This document shows, in pieces, positions 25,066-33,735 of a stretch of 37,981 bases of DNA. Source of the DNA: Lysobacteraceae bacterium. Lineage in GTDB: Bacteria; Pseudomonadota; Gammaproteobacteria; Xanthomonadales; Ahniellaceae. A program made the translations under genes and the position numbers. Below the pieces are notes generated by a model. It was not told the DNA's origin. It did no database searches and saw nothing but the letters and a program-made list of their open reading frames with translations. Location: positions 1 to 37,981 of the forward strand of contig PVBP01000023.1 of NCBI GenBank assembly GCA_002995625.1, read 5' to 3'. How positions within the stretch are numbered: position 1 is the stretch's first letter; each line of letters begins with the position of its first letter.

Positions 25066-27116
25066 CCAGGCTCAAGGACCCGAAGCTCTACATCAACCGC
25101 GAACTGTCGCAGCTCGAGTTCAACTTCCGGGTGCTCGCCCAGGCGAAGGATGCGTCGCTGCCGCTGCTCGAGCGCCTGCGATTCCTCGCGATCGCGTGCT
25201 CGAACCTCGACGAGTTCTTCGAGATCCGGGTCGCGGGCCTCAAGTTCGGCGGCGCGCCCGGCCCCGACGGCCTCGCCGCGGGCGAGGCGCTGAAGCGGAT
25301 CCGCGAGCGCACGTCCGAGCTGGTGACCGCCCAGTACCAGCTCTGGAACCGGACCCTGCGTCCGGCCCTGCGCAAGGCCGGCATCAACCTGCTGATGCGC
25401 GACGAGTGGAACGCGCGCCAGCGGAAGTGGCTGCAGGGCTACTTCCGCGACGAGATCCTGCCGGTGCTGTCACCGCTCGGGCTCGACCCGGCCCATCCGT
25501 TTCCGCGCATCCTCAACAAGACCCTGAACGTCGCCGTGGTGCTGAAGGGCAAGGACGCCTTCGGGCGCGAGGGGGGCATGGCGATCGTGCGCGCGCCGCG
25601 CTCGCTGCCGAGGATCATCGAGCTGCCATCCGATCTCGACGGCGACTCGAAATCGCAGGAGTTCGTGTTCCTGTCCGCGGTGCTGCACGAGTTCGTCGAC
25701 GAGCTGTTCCCAGGCATGCAGGTCAAGGGCTCCTACCAGTTCCGGGTGACCCGCAACAGCGAGCTGTTCGTCGACGAGGACGAGGTCGAGAACCTCGCCC
25801 ACGCGCTGAAGGACGAGCTCGCGACGCGCGGCTTCGCGCGGGCGGTCCGGCTCGAGGTCGCGGACACCTGCCCGAAGGCCGTGCTCGAGTACCTGATGGC
25901 GAACTTCGACGTCGGCGAGGCGGATGTCTACCGCTGCCACGGCCCGGTCAACCTGAACCGGGTGATCGCGGTCTACGACCTGGTCGACCGCCCGGATCTC
26001 AAGTTCCCGGCCTTCACCCCCCGGATCCAGTCGCGCCTCGCCAACGCCGCGTCGATCTTCGACGCGATCCGCGACGGCGACGTGCTGCTCCACCACCCGT
26101 TCGATTCGTTCGTGCCGGTGCTCGATCTGGTCAAGCAGGCGAGCCAGGATCCCGACGTGCTCGCGATCAAGCAGACGCTCTACCGCACCGGGCGCAACTC
26201 GCCGCTGGTCGGCTACCTCGAGGACGCGGCGCGCGCCGGCAAGGACGTGACCTGCGTGATCGAGCTGCGCGCGCGCTTCGACGAGGACAACAACATCGAA
26301 CTCGCGAACCGGCTGCAGGCGGCCGGGGTGCAGGTGGTCTACGGCGTGGTCGGCTACAAGACCCACGCCAAGATGCTGCTGGTGGTCCGCCGCGAGGCCG
26401 GCAGGCTGCGCCGCTACGTGCACCTCGGCACCGGCAACTACCACCCGGGCACCGCGAAGGCCTACACCGACCTCGGCCTGATGACCGCCGACCCGGACAT
26501 CGCCGAGGACGTGCACAAGCTGTTCCAGCAGCTCTCCGGGCTCGGCCAGGTGGTCAAGCTGAAGCGCATCCTGCATTCGCCGTTCACGCTGCACCGCGGA
26601 ATCCTGCAGAAGATCGAGCGCGAGATCGCGCACGCCAAGGCCGGTCGCCCCGCGCGGATCGTCGCCAAGATCAACGCGATGAACGAGCAGGTCGTGATCG
26701 AACTGCTCTACGAGGCCTCGCGCGCCGGCGTCGAGGTCGACCTGATCGTGCGCGGCAGCTGCGCGCTCAGGCCCGGCGTGCCCGGCGTGTCGGACCGGAT
26801 CCGGGTGCGCAGCGTGGTCGGCCGCTTCCTCGAGCACAGCCGCGTCTACTGGTTCCTCAACGACGGCCAGAGCGAGACCTACTGCGCCAGCGCCGACTGG
26901 CTCGAGCGCAACCTGCTGCGGCGGATCGAGGCCTGCTTCCCGATCCTCGACCCCGAGCTCGCGGCGCGCGTCTACGACGAGGAACTCGCGAACTACCTCG
27001 ACGACAACCAGAACGCGTGGGCGCTGCAGCCGGACGGCAGCTACGTCAAGGTCGAACCGGGCGATGCGATGCCGCACTCGGCGCAGCTGAGCCTGCTGGC
27101 CAAGCTATGCCACTGA
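25062..27116 (+). CDS. ppk: Polyphosphate kinase 1
   Basis: The 684-residue enzyme makes inorganic polyphosphate from ATP through a phospho-histidine. His435 (in GYKTHAKMLLV) is the autophosphorylated residue and His592 (in LEHSRVYWF) the second essential His; both fall at the same numbers as in the E. coli enzyme. The N-terminus NRELSQLEFNFRVL and the ATP-site region SCALRPG are also as expected. Its start overlaps phoR by four bases, so synthesis is tied to the PhoBR operon. This makes polyphosphate storage part of the phosphate-starvation programme, as in other xanthomonads and pseudomonads with linked pho genes. Confidence 0.97.
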   Translation: MTRLKDPKLYINRELSQLEFNFRVLAQAKDASLPLLERLRFLAIACSNLDEFFEIRVAGLKFGGAPGPDGLAAGEALKRIRERTSELVTAQYQLWNRTLRPALRKAGINLLMRDEWNARQRKWLQGYFRDEILPVLSPLGLDPAHPFPRILNKTLNVAVVLKGKDAFGREGGMAIVRAPRSLPRIIELPSDLDGDSKSQEFVFLSAVLHEFVDELFPGMQVKGSYQFRVTRNSELFVDEDEVENLAHALKDELATRGFARAVRLEVADTCPKAVLEYLMANFDVGEADVYRCHGPVNLNRVIAVYDLVDRPDLKFPAFTPRIQSRLANAASIFDAIRDGDVLLHHPFDSFVPVLDLVKQASQDPDVLAIKQTLYRTGRNSPLVGYLEDAARAGKDVTCVIELRARFDEDNNIELANRLQAAGVQVVYGVVGYKTHAKMLLVVRREAGRLRRYVHLGTGNYHPGTAKAYTDLGLMTADPDIAEDVHKLFQQLSGLGQVVKLKRILHSPFTLHRGILQKIEREIAHAKAGRPARIVAKINAMNEQVVIELLYEASRAGVEVDLIVRGSCALRPGVPGVSDRIRVRSVVGRFLEHSRVYWFLNDGQSETYCASADWLERNLLRRIEACFPILDPELAARVYDEELANYLDDNQNAWALQPDGSYVKVEPGDAMPHSAQLSLLAKLCH

Positions 27117-28636
27117 GCGGCATCCGCGAGGGCGACACGCTGGCCGCGGTCGATCTCGGCAGCAACAGCTTCCACCTCGTCGTCGCGCGGATCGAGCACG
27201 GCGAGATCCGCGTGATCGACCGGGTGCGCGAGACCGTGCGCATGGCGCTCGGACTGCGACCGGATGGGACGCTCGAGCCGGAGCGTCAGCGCCGGGCGCT
27301 CAAGTGCCTCGTGCGCTTCGGCCAGCGGCTCGACCGGATCCCGAGCGAGCGCGTGCGCGCGGTCGCGACCAACAGCGTGCGCCGCCTGCGCAATCCGCGC
27401 GGCTTCCTGCTGATCGCCGAGACCGCGCTCGGGCATCCGATCGAGGTCGTGACCGGCCGCGAGGAAGCGCGCCTGATCTACCTCGGCGTCGCCCACGGCC
27501 TGCCGAAGTCGCGCGCGCGCCGGCTCGTGATCGACATCGGCGGCGGCAGCACCGAGTTCATCATCGGCCAGGGTTTCGACGCGCTCGAGACCGAGAGCCT
27601 GCAGATGGGCTGCGTCGCCTCGACGATGCGGTTCTTCGCCGACGGCAGGATCACGCGCAAGCGCTGGCAGCGCGCGCGCACAGAGATCGAGGTCGAACTG
27701 CAGCAGTTCGCGGCCGACTACCAGCGCCTCGGCTGGCGCGAGGCGATCGGCTCCTCCGGCACGGCGCGCGCGCTCGGGACGATCAGCGCCGAGCTCGGCT
27801 CGCGCGACAGCGTGATCACGCCGGCGAGCCTCGCCGCGATCCGAGAGCACCTGATCGAGGCCGGCGAGATCGGGCGGATCCGGCTGCCGGGGCTGTCCGA
27901 GGAGCGGCGCGCGGTGATCGCCGGCGGCGCGGTGGTCATGGAGAGCGCCTTCGAGGCGCTCGGGATCGACGCGATGCGGGTCTGCGACACCGCGATGCGC
28001 GAGGGCCTGCTGTACGACCTCGTCGGTCGCGCCGAGCACCGCGACCCGCGCGAGTCCAGCATCAACGGCCTCGCGGCGCGCCACGGCACCGACGCCGCGC
28101 AGGCGACCCGCGTCGAGCGCACCGCGCTCGCGCTGTTCGACCAGGTCGCGGAAGACTGGGGGCTCGACGCCGAGCACCGCGACTGGCTCAAGTGGTGCGC
28201 GCGGGTCCACGAGGTCGGGCTCTCGATCGCGCACTCGCTGCACCACCACCACGGCGCCTATCTGGTCGCGAACAGCGACCTGTTCGGGTTCACGACCGAG
28301 GAACAGCAGGCGCTGGCCTTCATCGTCCGCGCCCAGCGCCGCGCGGTCCCGGTCGAGCTGCTGGGCAACCTGCCGGCGCGGCTCGCCGGCCCGGCCTCGA
28401 AGCTCGCGGTGCTGCTGCGCCTCGCCGCACTGCTGCACCGCTCGCGCACCTCGGAGCCGCTGCCGCCACTGCGGCTCGCCGTGAGCGCCAAGGGACTGCG
28501 CCTCGACCTGCCGCGCGAGTGGCTCGCGAGGCGCCCGCTGACCGCGAACGACCTCGAACAGGAACGCAAGCACCTCGCCGCGCTCGACCTCGCGCTAAAG
28601 GTCGGACACGACGTCGGCGAGGGGCTGGCGGACTGA
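27107..28636 (+). CDS. ppx: Exopolyphosphatase (Ppx/GppA family)
   Basis: The 509-residue protein has the actin-like ATPase-fold motifs AAVDLGSNSFHLVVARI near the N-terminus and LVIDIGGGSTEFIIGQG around residue 140, plus an HD-like helical domain in the C-terminal part (WCARVHEVGLSIAHSLHHHHGAYL). It hydrolyses polyphosphate from the end and may also act on pppGpp; members cannot be split cleanly by eye, but pairing with ppk favours Ppx. Its ATG at 27107 overlaps the ppk frame by ten bases, so maker and breaker of polyphosphate are translated together. Confidence 0.94.
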   Translation: MPLSGIREGDTLAAVDLGSNSFHLVVARIEHGEIRVIDRVRETVRMALGLRPDGTLEPERQRRALKCLVRFGQRLDRIPSERVRAVATNSVRRLRNPRGFLLIAETALGHPIEVVTGREEARLIYLGVAHGLPKSRARRLVIDIGGGSTEFIIGQGFDALETESLQMGCVASTMRFFADGRITRKRWQRARTEIEVELQQFAADYQRLGWREAIGSSGTARALGTISAELGSRDSVITPASLAAIREHLIEAGEIGRIRLPGLSEERRAVIAGGAVVMESAFEALGIDAMRVCDTAMREGLLYDLVGRAEHRDPRESSINGLAARHGTDAAQATRVERTALALFDQVAEDWGLDAEHRDWLKWCARVHEVGLSIAHSLHHHHGAYLVANSDLFGFTTEEQQALAFIVRAQRRAVPVELLGNLPARLAGPASKLAVLLRLAALLHRSRTSEPLPPLRLAVSAKGLRLDLPREWLARRPLTANDLEQERKHLAALDLALKVGHDVGEGLAD

Positions 28637-29011
28637 GGGTCGCTGGAACCTTGCTGCGTCCATCTACGCGGTCGAGGACCAGTGGAGGTTTCAGTGACGG
28701 CCACCAGCGCCGAAGGCTTTCCCGCCCCCCCCTGGCCCATGGCGGCTCGCGGCTGCCGGCGGCCTGCCGGCGTCGTCCGCGCCCGCGTTGGCCGGCTCCT
28801 TCGTCACCCGAATCGTCGCGCGCCCCCCGAGGCAGTCTCAGCCCGTGAGACGCAAGGCTGGCAGGCTTGTTGCCGCTCGGTGCACTTGCTTGATCGCGCG
28901 CGATCGAGGTACGAGCGCAAGACACCGGATGCACCTGAATGCGCACCATGCGTTTGCACCCCAACGGCGAAAGGTAGAGCTTTGATTTGTGATAGCTGAT
29001 TCGTATCTGGT
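28637..29011. other. Gene-free junction between ppx and the cas operon
   Basis: This 375-base gap marks the border between the conserved block and the CRISPR-Cas locus. I see no gene and no tRNA, and the ppx side lacks a U-tract terminator. It holds the palindrome GATCGCGCGCGATC at 28892-28905. Its last 40 bases are AT-richer than the rest and should contain the cas promoter: TTGATT (28982-28987) and TATCTG (29004-29009) are 16 bases apart, but they would start transcription at or past the first cas3 ATG. An eroded mobile-element end in the first 100 bases is possible but unsupported. Confidence 0.5.
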
Positions 29012-31606
29012 ATGCGCGAGCTTGCCGTAGGACTCGAGCGGTTCATGAGTGCCAATCTCCTCGATAACGGCCACGTGGCATGGGGAAAGTTCCGTTCGAG
29101 GGAGTCTTGGCACCCCCTGACGGACCATTGCCTCGACGTCGCTGTGGTCTTTCGAGCCTTGCTCGACTTGCCCAAGGTCGCGCGCCTCGGGCGACTCTCC
29201 CGATTCCAGAGCGAGCGCCTGGCGCTCGTCGCCTTCCTCCACGACTTCGGCAAATGCAATCGGGGCTTTCAGGCCAAGGCCGATCCGGCGGCCCAATCCA
29301 CCGCCGGCCACGTCCTTGAGGCGCTTGCACTGCTGTGGGAATTGCACGACCGCTGGCCTCCAGGCTGGGCCAGTCTGATTGCTGAGATCGCCAGCTGGTT
29401 CAAGGACGACGAGCAAGCCATGCAGATGCTGTTAGCAAGCATCTCCCACCATGGCCGCCCGGTCTCCGAGAACGACTACCGCGTGTCCGGCGTCGATCGG
29501 GAGGCCTCGAAGTGGTGGAGCGCAGCCCACCGATACGATCCGCTGGCCGCCCTCGACGCACTTGCAGCTGCCGCAAGGACGATGTTCCCCGAGGCGTTCG
29601 AGGCCGGGGTCGACCCCATCGACGCCACCCCAGAACTGCAACAACGTTTCGCCGGCCTCGTGATGCTGGCCGACTGGATCGGCTCCGATACGCAGTTCTT
29701 TCCCTACCGGCAGAGCGCGGAGGAAGACCGCCTGGCACTGGCTCGCGGCGCGGCGCAACATGCCCTGCGCCGCATCGGCCTCCTGGCGCCTTCGCTGCGG
29801 CAGCCCAAGCCCTTCAACGACGTTTTCTCCTTCCAGCCCACACCGCTGCAAGCCGCACTGGCCAGCGCGATCGTGCCTGGCGACGATACCCGGCTGCTGA
29901 TTGCCGAATCCGACACCGGCTCGGGCAAGACGGAAGCCGCGCTGGCCTGGTTCTTCCGTCTCTACGCTGATCGCGCGATCGATGGCCTTTACTTTGCCCT
30001 GCCCACCCGCGTCGCGGCGCGCGAGCTGTACGCCCGCGTGCTGAAGGCCGTGAAAGCCGCCTTCGATGAGGAACATCGCCCTGACCCGGTGCTGCTGGCC
30101 GCACCAGGCTATGTGCAGGTGGACGGACAGTCGGTCCCACCACTGCTGGCCAACCCCGAGGGCACCCTGTGGGACGACAACGCGCAGGACCGCCAGCGCG
30201 AGCGACTGTGGTCGGCCGAGCGGCCCAAGCGCTTTCTCGCCGCACCGATCGCGGTCGGCACCATCGACCAGGCGCTGCTTTCGGTGCTGCAGGTCAAGCA
30301 CAGCCTGCTGCGCTCGGTGTGCCTGGACCGGCACTTGCTGGTGGTCGATGAGGTGCATGCCTCCGACCCCTACATGCGCGAGGTGCTGAAGGCCCTGCTG
30401 CAAGGCCATTTGGCGCGCGGCGGCTGGGCTTTGCTGCTGTCGGCCACGCTCGGCGAATCCGCGGCGGCAGCCTACTTCGGGCGCGAGCCCGCGCCGCTGC
30501 AAGAGGCCATCCAGCGCCCCTATCCGCTGCTGTCGGCCAAGGGCATGTCATGGGCGATGCCTTCCGCACGCGATCGCGGCATCGACGTCGAACGCTCGCC
30601 GACCCTCACCGACGACGCGGCGCTGGTGCCGGGGCTAGTCACCGCGCTGCAGCAGGGCGCCCGCGTGCTGGTGGTCTGCAACACCGTGGCCCGTGCCAAT
30701 GCGCTATTTCGCCGGATTGAGGCCACCCTCGAGCGCGATCATCCCGCGCTCCTGACCGCGCTGTTCCAGGAAAGCAGCGTGCGCTGCCCTCACCACGGCC
30801 GCTTCGCCCGCGCAGACCGCGAGCGGCTGGATGCCGCCGTCACCGCGCAACTGGGCCAAGGCTCGCCGGAGGGACCGAAACTGCTGATCGGCACGCAGAC
30901 CCTGGAGCAGAGCCTCGACATCGATGCGGACTGGCTCGTCACCGATCTCGCGCCGATGGACGTGCTGATCCAGCGCCTCGGCCGCCTGCATCGGCACGCG
31001 CGGGCACGCCGCCCGGAAGGCTTCCTGCAGCCCCGCGTGCTGCTGCGCATCCTTGAGCGTGAACTCGACACCTATCTCACGAGCGATGGGGCTCTGCGCG
31101 GCCCGGCAGGCCTCGGTTCGGTCTACGCCGATGGCCGCGTGCTGGCGCTCACCCTTCACTCATTGCAGGCGGAGCCCCGGATCGAACTGCCGGCCCAAGC
31201 GCGGGAACGCATCGAGCACACCACGCACCCGGCGTGCCTGGCCGCACTGCCCGACCCATGGCCGAGCCACGGCGCCATGATCGAAGGCAAGGAACTGGGC
31301 GAAATCCGCCAGGCGCTGCGCTCCGTGCTGGACGAAAGGCCCTTCGGTGAGTTGCATTATCCCGATAAGAGCGAACGCATCCTCACCCGGCTGGGACGGC
31401 CCACTTTCGAGATTCCGCTGGCCGCTCCCGTCCGGTCACCTTTCGGCGCCAGCATCGACCGTGTGGCCATTCCCGCGCACTGGCTTGAGGGCGCCACCCC
31501 ACCGGAAATGCTCCAAACGCGCGTCACCACGGATGGATTTGCGTTCGACATCGGCACCGTGACGTTTCGCTACAGTCGCTTCGGCCTGGAGAAAGACGAT
31601 GCATGA
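29012..31606 (+). CDS. cas3: CRISPR-associated nuclease-helicase Cas3 (type I-E)
   Basis: The 864-residue protein is recruited by Cascade to target DNA, where it unwinds and cuts it. The N-terminal HD nuclease shows HPLTDH (His34, His39), HDFGK (His77, Asp78) and SHHGRP (His146, His147). The superfamily 2 helicase follows, with motif I SDTGSGKTEAAL (about 300-311), motif II DEVH (446-449), motif III SAT (477-479) and motif VI QRLGRLHRH (654-662). All key residues appear intact, so it should be active. The ATG at 29012 has no clear ribosome site; ATG at 29045 is an alternative that keeps the whole HD domain. The end overlaps cas8e by eight bases. Confidence 0.97.
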   Translation: MRELAVGLERFMSANLLDNGHVAWGKFRSRESWHPLTDHCLDVAVVFRALLDLPKVARLGRLSRFQSERLALVAFLHDFGKCNRGFQAKADPAAQSTAGHVLEALALLWELHDRWPPGWASLIAEIASWFKDDEQAMQMLLASISHHGRPVSENDYRVSGVDREASKWWSAAHRYDPLAALDALAAAARTMFPEAFEAGVDPIDATPELQQRFAGLVMLADWIGSDTQFFPYRQSAEEDRLALARGAAQHALRRIGLLAPSLRQPKPFNDVFSFQPTPLQAALASAIVPGDDTRLLIAESDTGSGKTEAALAWFFRLYADRAIDGLYFALPTRVAARELYARVLKAVKAAFDEEHRPDPVLLAAPGYVQVDGQSVPPLLANPEGTLWDDNAQDRQRERLWSAERPKRFLAAPIAVGTIDQALLSVLQVKHSLLRSVCLDRHLLVVDEVHASDPYMREVLKALLQGHLARGGWALLLSATLGESAAAAYFGREPAPLQEAIQRPYPLLSAKGMSWAMPSARDRGIDVERSPTLTDDAALVPGLVTALQQGARVLVVCNTVARANALFRRIEATLERDHPALLTALFQESSVRCPHHGRFARADRERLDAAVTAQLGQGSPEGPKLLIGTQTLEQSLDIDADWLVTDLAPMDVLIQRLGRLHRHARARRPEGFLQPRVLLRILERELDTYLTSDGALRGPAGLGSVYADGRVLALTLHSLQAEPRIELPAQARERIEHTTHPACLAALPDPWPSHGAMIEGKELGEIRQALRSVLDERPFGELHYPDKSERILTRLGRPTFEIPLAAPVRSPFGASIDRVAIPAHWLEGATPPEMLQTRVTTDGFAFDIGTVTFRYSRFGLEKDDA

Positions 31607-33200
31607 CCTGCTCAACGACCCCCTGATCGGCGTCCTTACGCCCCGCGGTGCCCAGCGCCTGACCCTTCCGCAGTTGCTGGCCTCGCTGAGCGCAGGTGAC
31701 GTGGACGGTTACACCGGCCTGCGCGCGCATCAGGCCGACCCCTGGCATGTGTTCCAGGTGCAGTTGGCCGCCAGCATCCAGGCGCGGCGCCCAACCGCGG
31801 CGCTGCCGACCGATGCCGCCTACTGGCGAGAAGGGCTGCTCGATCTGGCCAATGGGATCCCCGAAGCCTGGCAGCTGGTGGTGGAGGATGTGACCAAGCC
31901 GGCGTTCATGCAGCATCCCTGGAAAAGCTGGGACGCCGAGGCCGCGGACTACGGGGTGAAGGTCAGCCGTGGCCAGACCGTGCTCGACCCGAAAGCCGCG
32001 ACGCCAGACGAACTCGATGTGCTCGTCACCTCGAAGAACCACGACTGCAAGATCGCCCGCCTGGGAGCGACTGCCACCGAAGCATGGGTCTTCGCCCTGA
32101 TGATGCTGCAGACCACCAGCGGATTTCTGGGTCAGGGCAACTACGGCATCGTGCGCATGAACGGAGGATTCGCCAGCCGAAGCGTCGCCGCGTGGACCAG
32201 CAGCTTGAGGCCCTCGCCACGATTCATCGATGAGACGCAGGCCCTCGTGCGGCTGCGCGGAGAGATGTGCCGGGACTTCAAGTATCCGCAGCATGGCATC
32301 GTGCTGACTTGGCTGACCCCGTGGAAGCGCGACGGCCACCAGTGCCAACTGCGTCAGCTGGAGCCCTGGTTCATCGAGGCGGCTCGACCGATCCGCCTGC
32401 GAGCGAGCCCGAACGGAGGCCTGTTTGCACTGGGGTCCACCAGCAAGGCCCGGCAGATCGGCCCCAAGACGGTCGAGAATGGCGACGTGGGTGACCCCTG
32501 GACTGTCATCAACATCGGCGACAAGAAGAAGGGGCGATCGGCCCTCACCCTTTCCGCTGACGGATTCACTCCCCAACGCCTGACCGACCTGCTCTTCGGG
32601 CAGGGTTTCGAACTCACGCCGCTTCAGAAGCCGCAGCCCGGCGAGGGCGCAGGGTGGTTCGTCGCCTCGTGCCTGGTGCGCGGGCAGGGCAAAACGGAAG
32701 GCTTCCACCGTGCCGAAATCCCCGTGCCGGCCGCGGCACGGCGCGCCCTGCTGCACCCTGCCCGCCGAGAAACCTTGGGCGAGCTCGCACAAAAGCTCCT
32801 CGGCGATGCCAAGGACAGCCAGAAAGCGCTGGCCACCGCGCTGACGGTGCTGACCGAAGGCGGGCCCGACAAGGCCGACTTCGAGCGCGTGGAAGCCTGG
32901 ATCAAGGCGGCTCGTTCGCAGTTTGCCAAGCGCTGGGAGCAACAATACTTCCCCACGCTCTGGCGCGGCGCCGATGAGCCTCACGATGACGTGCGCGGTC
33001 ATTGGCAGCAGCAGCTCGTCGATGTTGGGCAGGCCTTGCTGGATGAGGCCAGCACCTGGCTGCCGCTGCCGTCCAACCGGCGCTGGCGGGCACTGACCCA
33101 GGCCCAGAGCGCCTGGCGGGGCATGCTGCGCAAGGCTGGCCTGCCCCTGCCGGGCCGCAGCGCACCGAATCCCCAAGAAACCGAGGAGCAACCCGCATGA
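31599..33200 (+). CDS. casA: Cascade large subunit Cas8e (Cse1/CasA)
   Basis: The 533-residue protein is the PAM-reading large subunit of type I-E Cascade and the docking point for Cas3. It begins MHDLLNDPLIGVLTPRG, the usual opening of the family, and has a segment WKSWDAEAADYGVKVSRGQTVLDP plausibly in the zinc-free N-terminal fold, with a helical C-terminal part expected to form the four-helix bundle. Its length is close to that of E. coli Cse1 (502 residues), with no obvious break. It overlaps cas3 by eight bases and cse2 by four, so translation is probably coupled. Identity rests on N-terminal likeness and operon position. Confidence 0.93.
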   Translation: MHDLLNDPLIGVLTPRGAQRLTLPQLLASLSAGDVDGYTGLRAHQADPWHVFQVQLAASIQARRPTAALPTDAAYWREGLLDLANGIPEAWQLVVEDVTKPAFMQHPWKSWDAEAADYGVKVSRGQTVLDPKAATPDELDVLVTSKNHDCKIARLGATATEAWVFALMMLQTTSGFLGQGNYGIVRMNGGFASRSVAAWTSSLRPSPRFIDETQALVRLRGEMCRDFKYPQHGIVLTWLTPWKRDGHQCQLRQLEPWFIEAARPIRLRASPNGGLFALGSTSKARQIGPKTVENGDVGDPWTVINIGDKKKGRSALTLSADGFTPQRLTDLLFGQGFELTPLQKPQPGEGAGWFVASCLVRGQGKTEGFHRAEIPVPAAARRALLHPARRETLGELAQKLLGDAKDSQKALATALTVLTEGGPDKADFERVEAWIKAARSQFAKRWEQQYFPTLWRGADEPHDDVRGHWQQQLVDVGQALLDEASTWLPLPSNRRWRALTQAQSAWRGMLRKAGLPLPGRSAPNPQETEEQPA

Positions 33201-33715
33201 CCGAACCCGCCCACACTTCCGCCAAGGAATCCAGCCTCGCCGCAACCGTGGGCCGCCTGGCCCAAAGGATCGGCGCAGCACACTTCTCCAACGGCGATCG
33301 TGCCGCCCTGCGCCGATGGGCGCCCGGCCAGCCGCTGCCACTGGCCTTCTATCGCCTCTGGCTGCGGCAGATGGACGGAGAGCTGCCCGCCGAGGCCAAC
33401 ACCGAAGCCTGGATGCTGCTGGCCTGGAGCCTCGCCACGCTCGGCGCAGACGCCCACGCGCCCGAACGCCCCTGGGGGCAGGCCCTCGCCGAAAGCGGCT
33501 TTGCTGAAGGCCGGCTGGAACGGCTGCTCTCTGCCCCCGCCGACGTGCGGCCGGACCTGTTCATGGCCGCCATGCGCTTCCTCGCCGCCAGGGGCGAGCG
33601 CTTCGACTTCGCGGAAGCTGCCCGCTTCTTGCTGACCACCGATGAAGGCAAACGCGAGCACGTGCATCGGCGCCTCGCGCAGGCCTTTTACCGCCACCTT
33701 CCCAAGACCGACTGA
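33197..33715 (+). CDS. casB: Cascade small subunit Cse2 (CasB)
   Basis: The 172-residue, mostly helical protein forms the dimer along the belly of Cascade that stabilises the displaced DNA strand. It shows the family pattern GDRAALRRWAPGQPLPLAFYRLW near residue 35-55 and a C-terminal FDFAEAARFLLTTDEGKREHVHRRLAQAFYR with basic residues likely to contact nucleic acid. It is slightly longer than the E. coli protein (160). ATG at 33197 overlaps the cas8e stop (ATGA). cas7e follows after 20 bases. Confidence 0.93.
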   Translation: MTEPAHTSAKESSLAATVGRLAQRIGAAHFSNGDRAALRRWAPGQPLPLAFYRLWLRQMDGELPAEANTEAWMLLAWSLATLGADAHAPERPWGQALAESGFAEGRLERLLSAPADVRPDLFMAAMRFLAARGERFDFAEAARFLLTTDEGKREHVHRRLAQAFYRHLPKTD

Positions 33716-33735
33716 TCCCCGCCAAGGAGTGCCCC

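Noticed and set aside
28682-28999. 105-residue open frame between ppx and cas3
   Set aside because: No ribosome site, no recognisable domain, Arg/Pro/Cys-rich composition and several equal-length alternatives on other frames.
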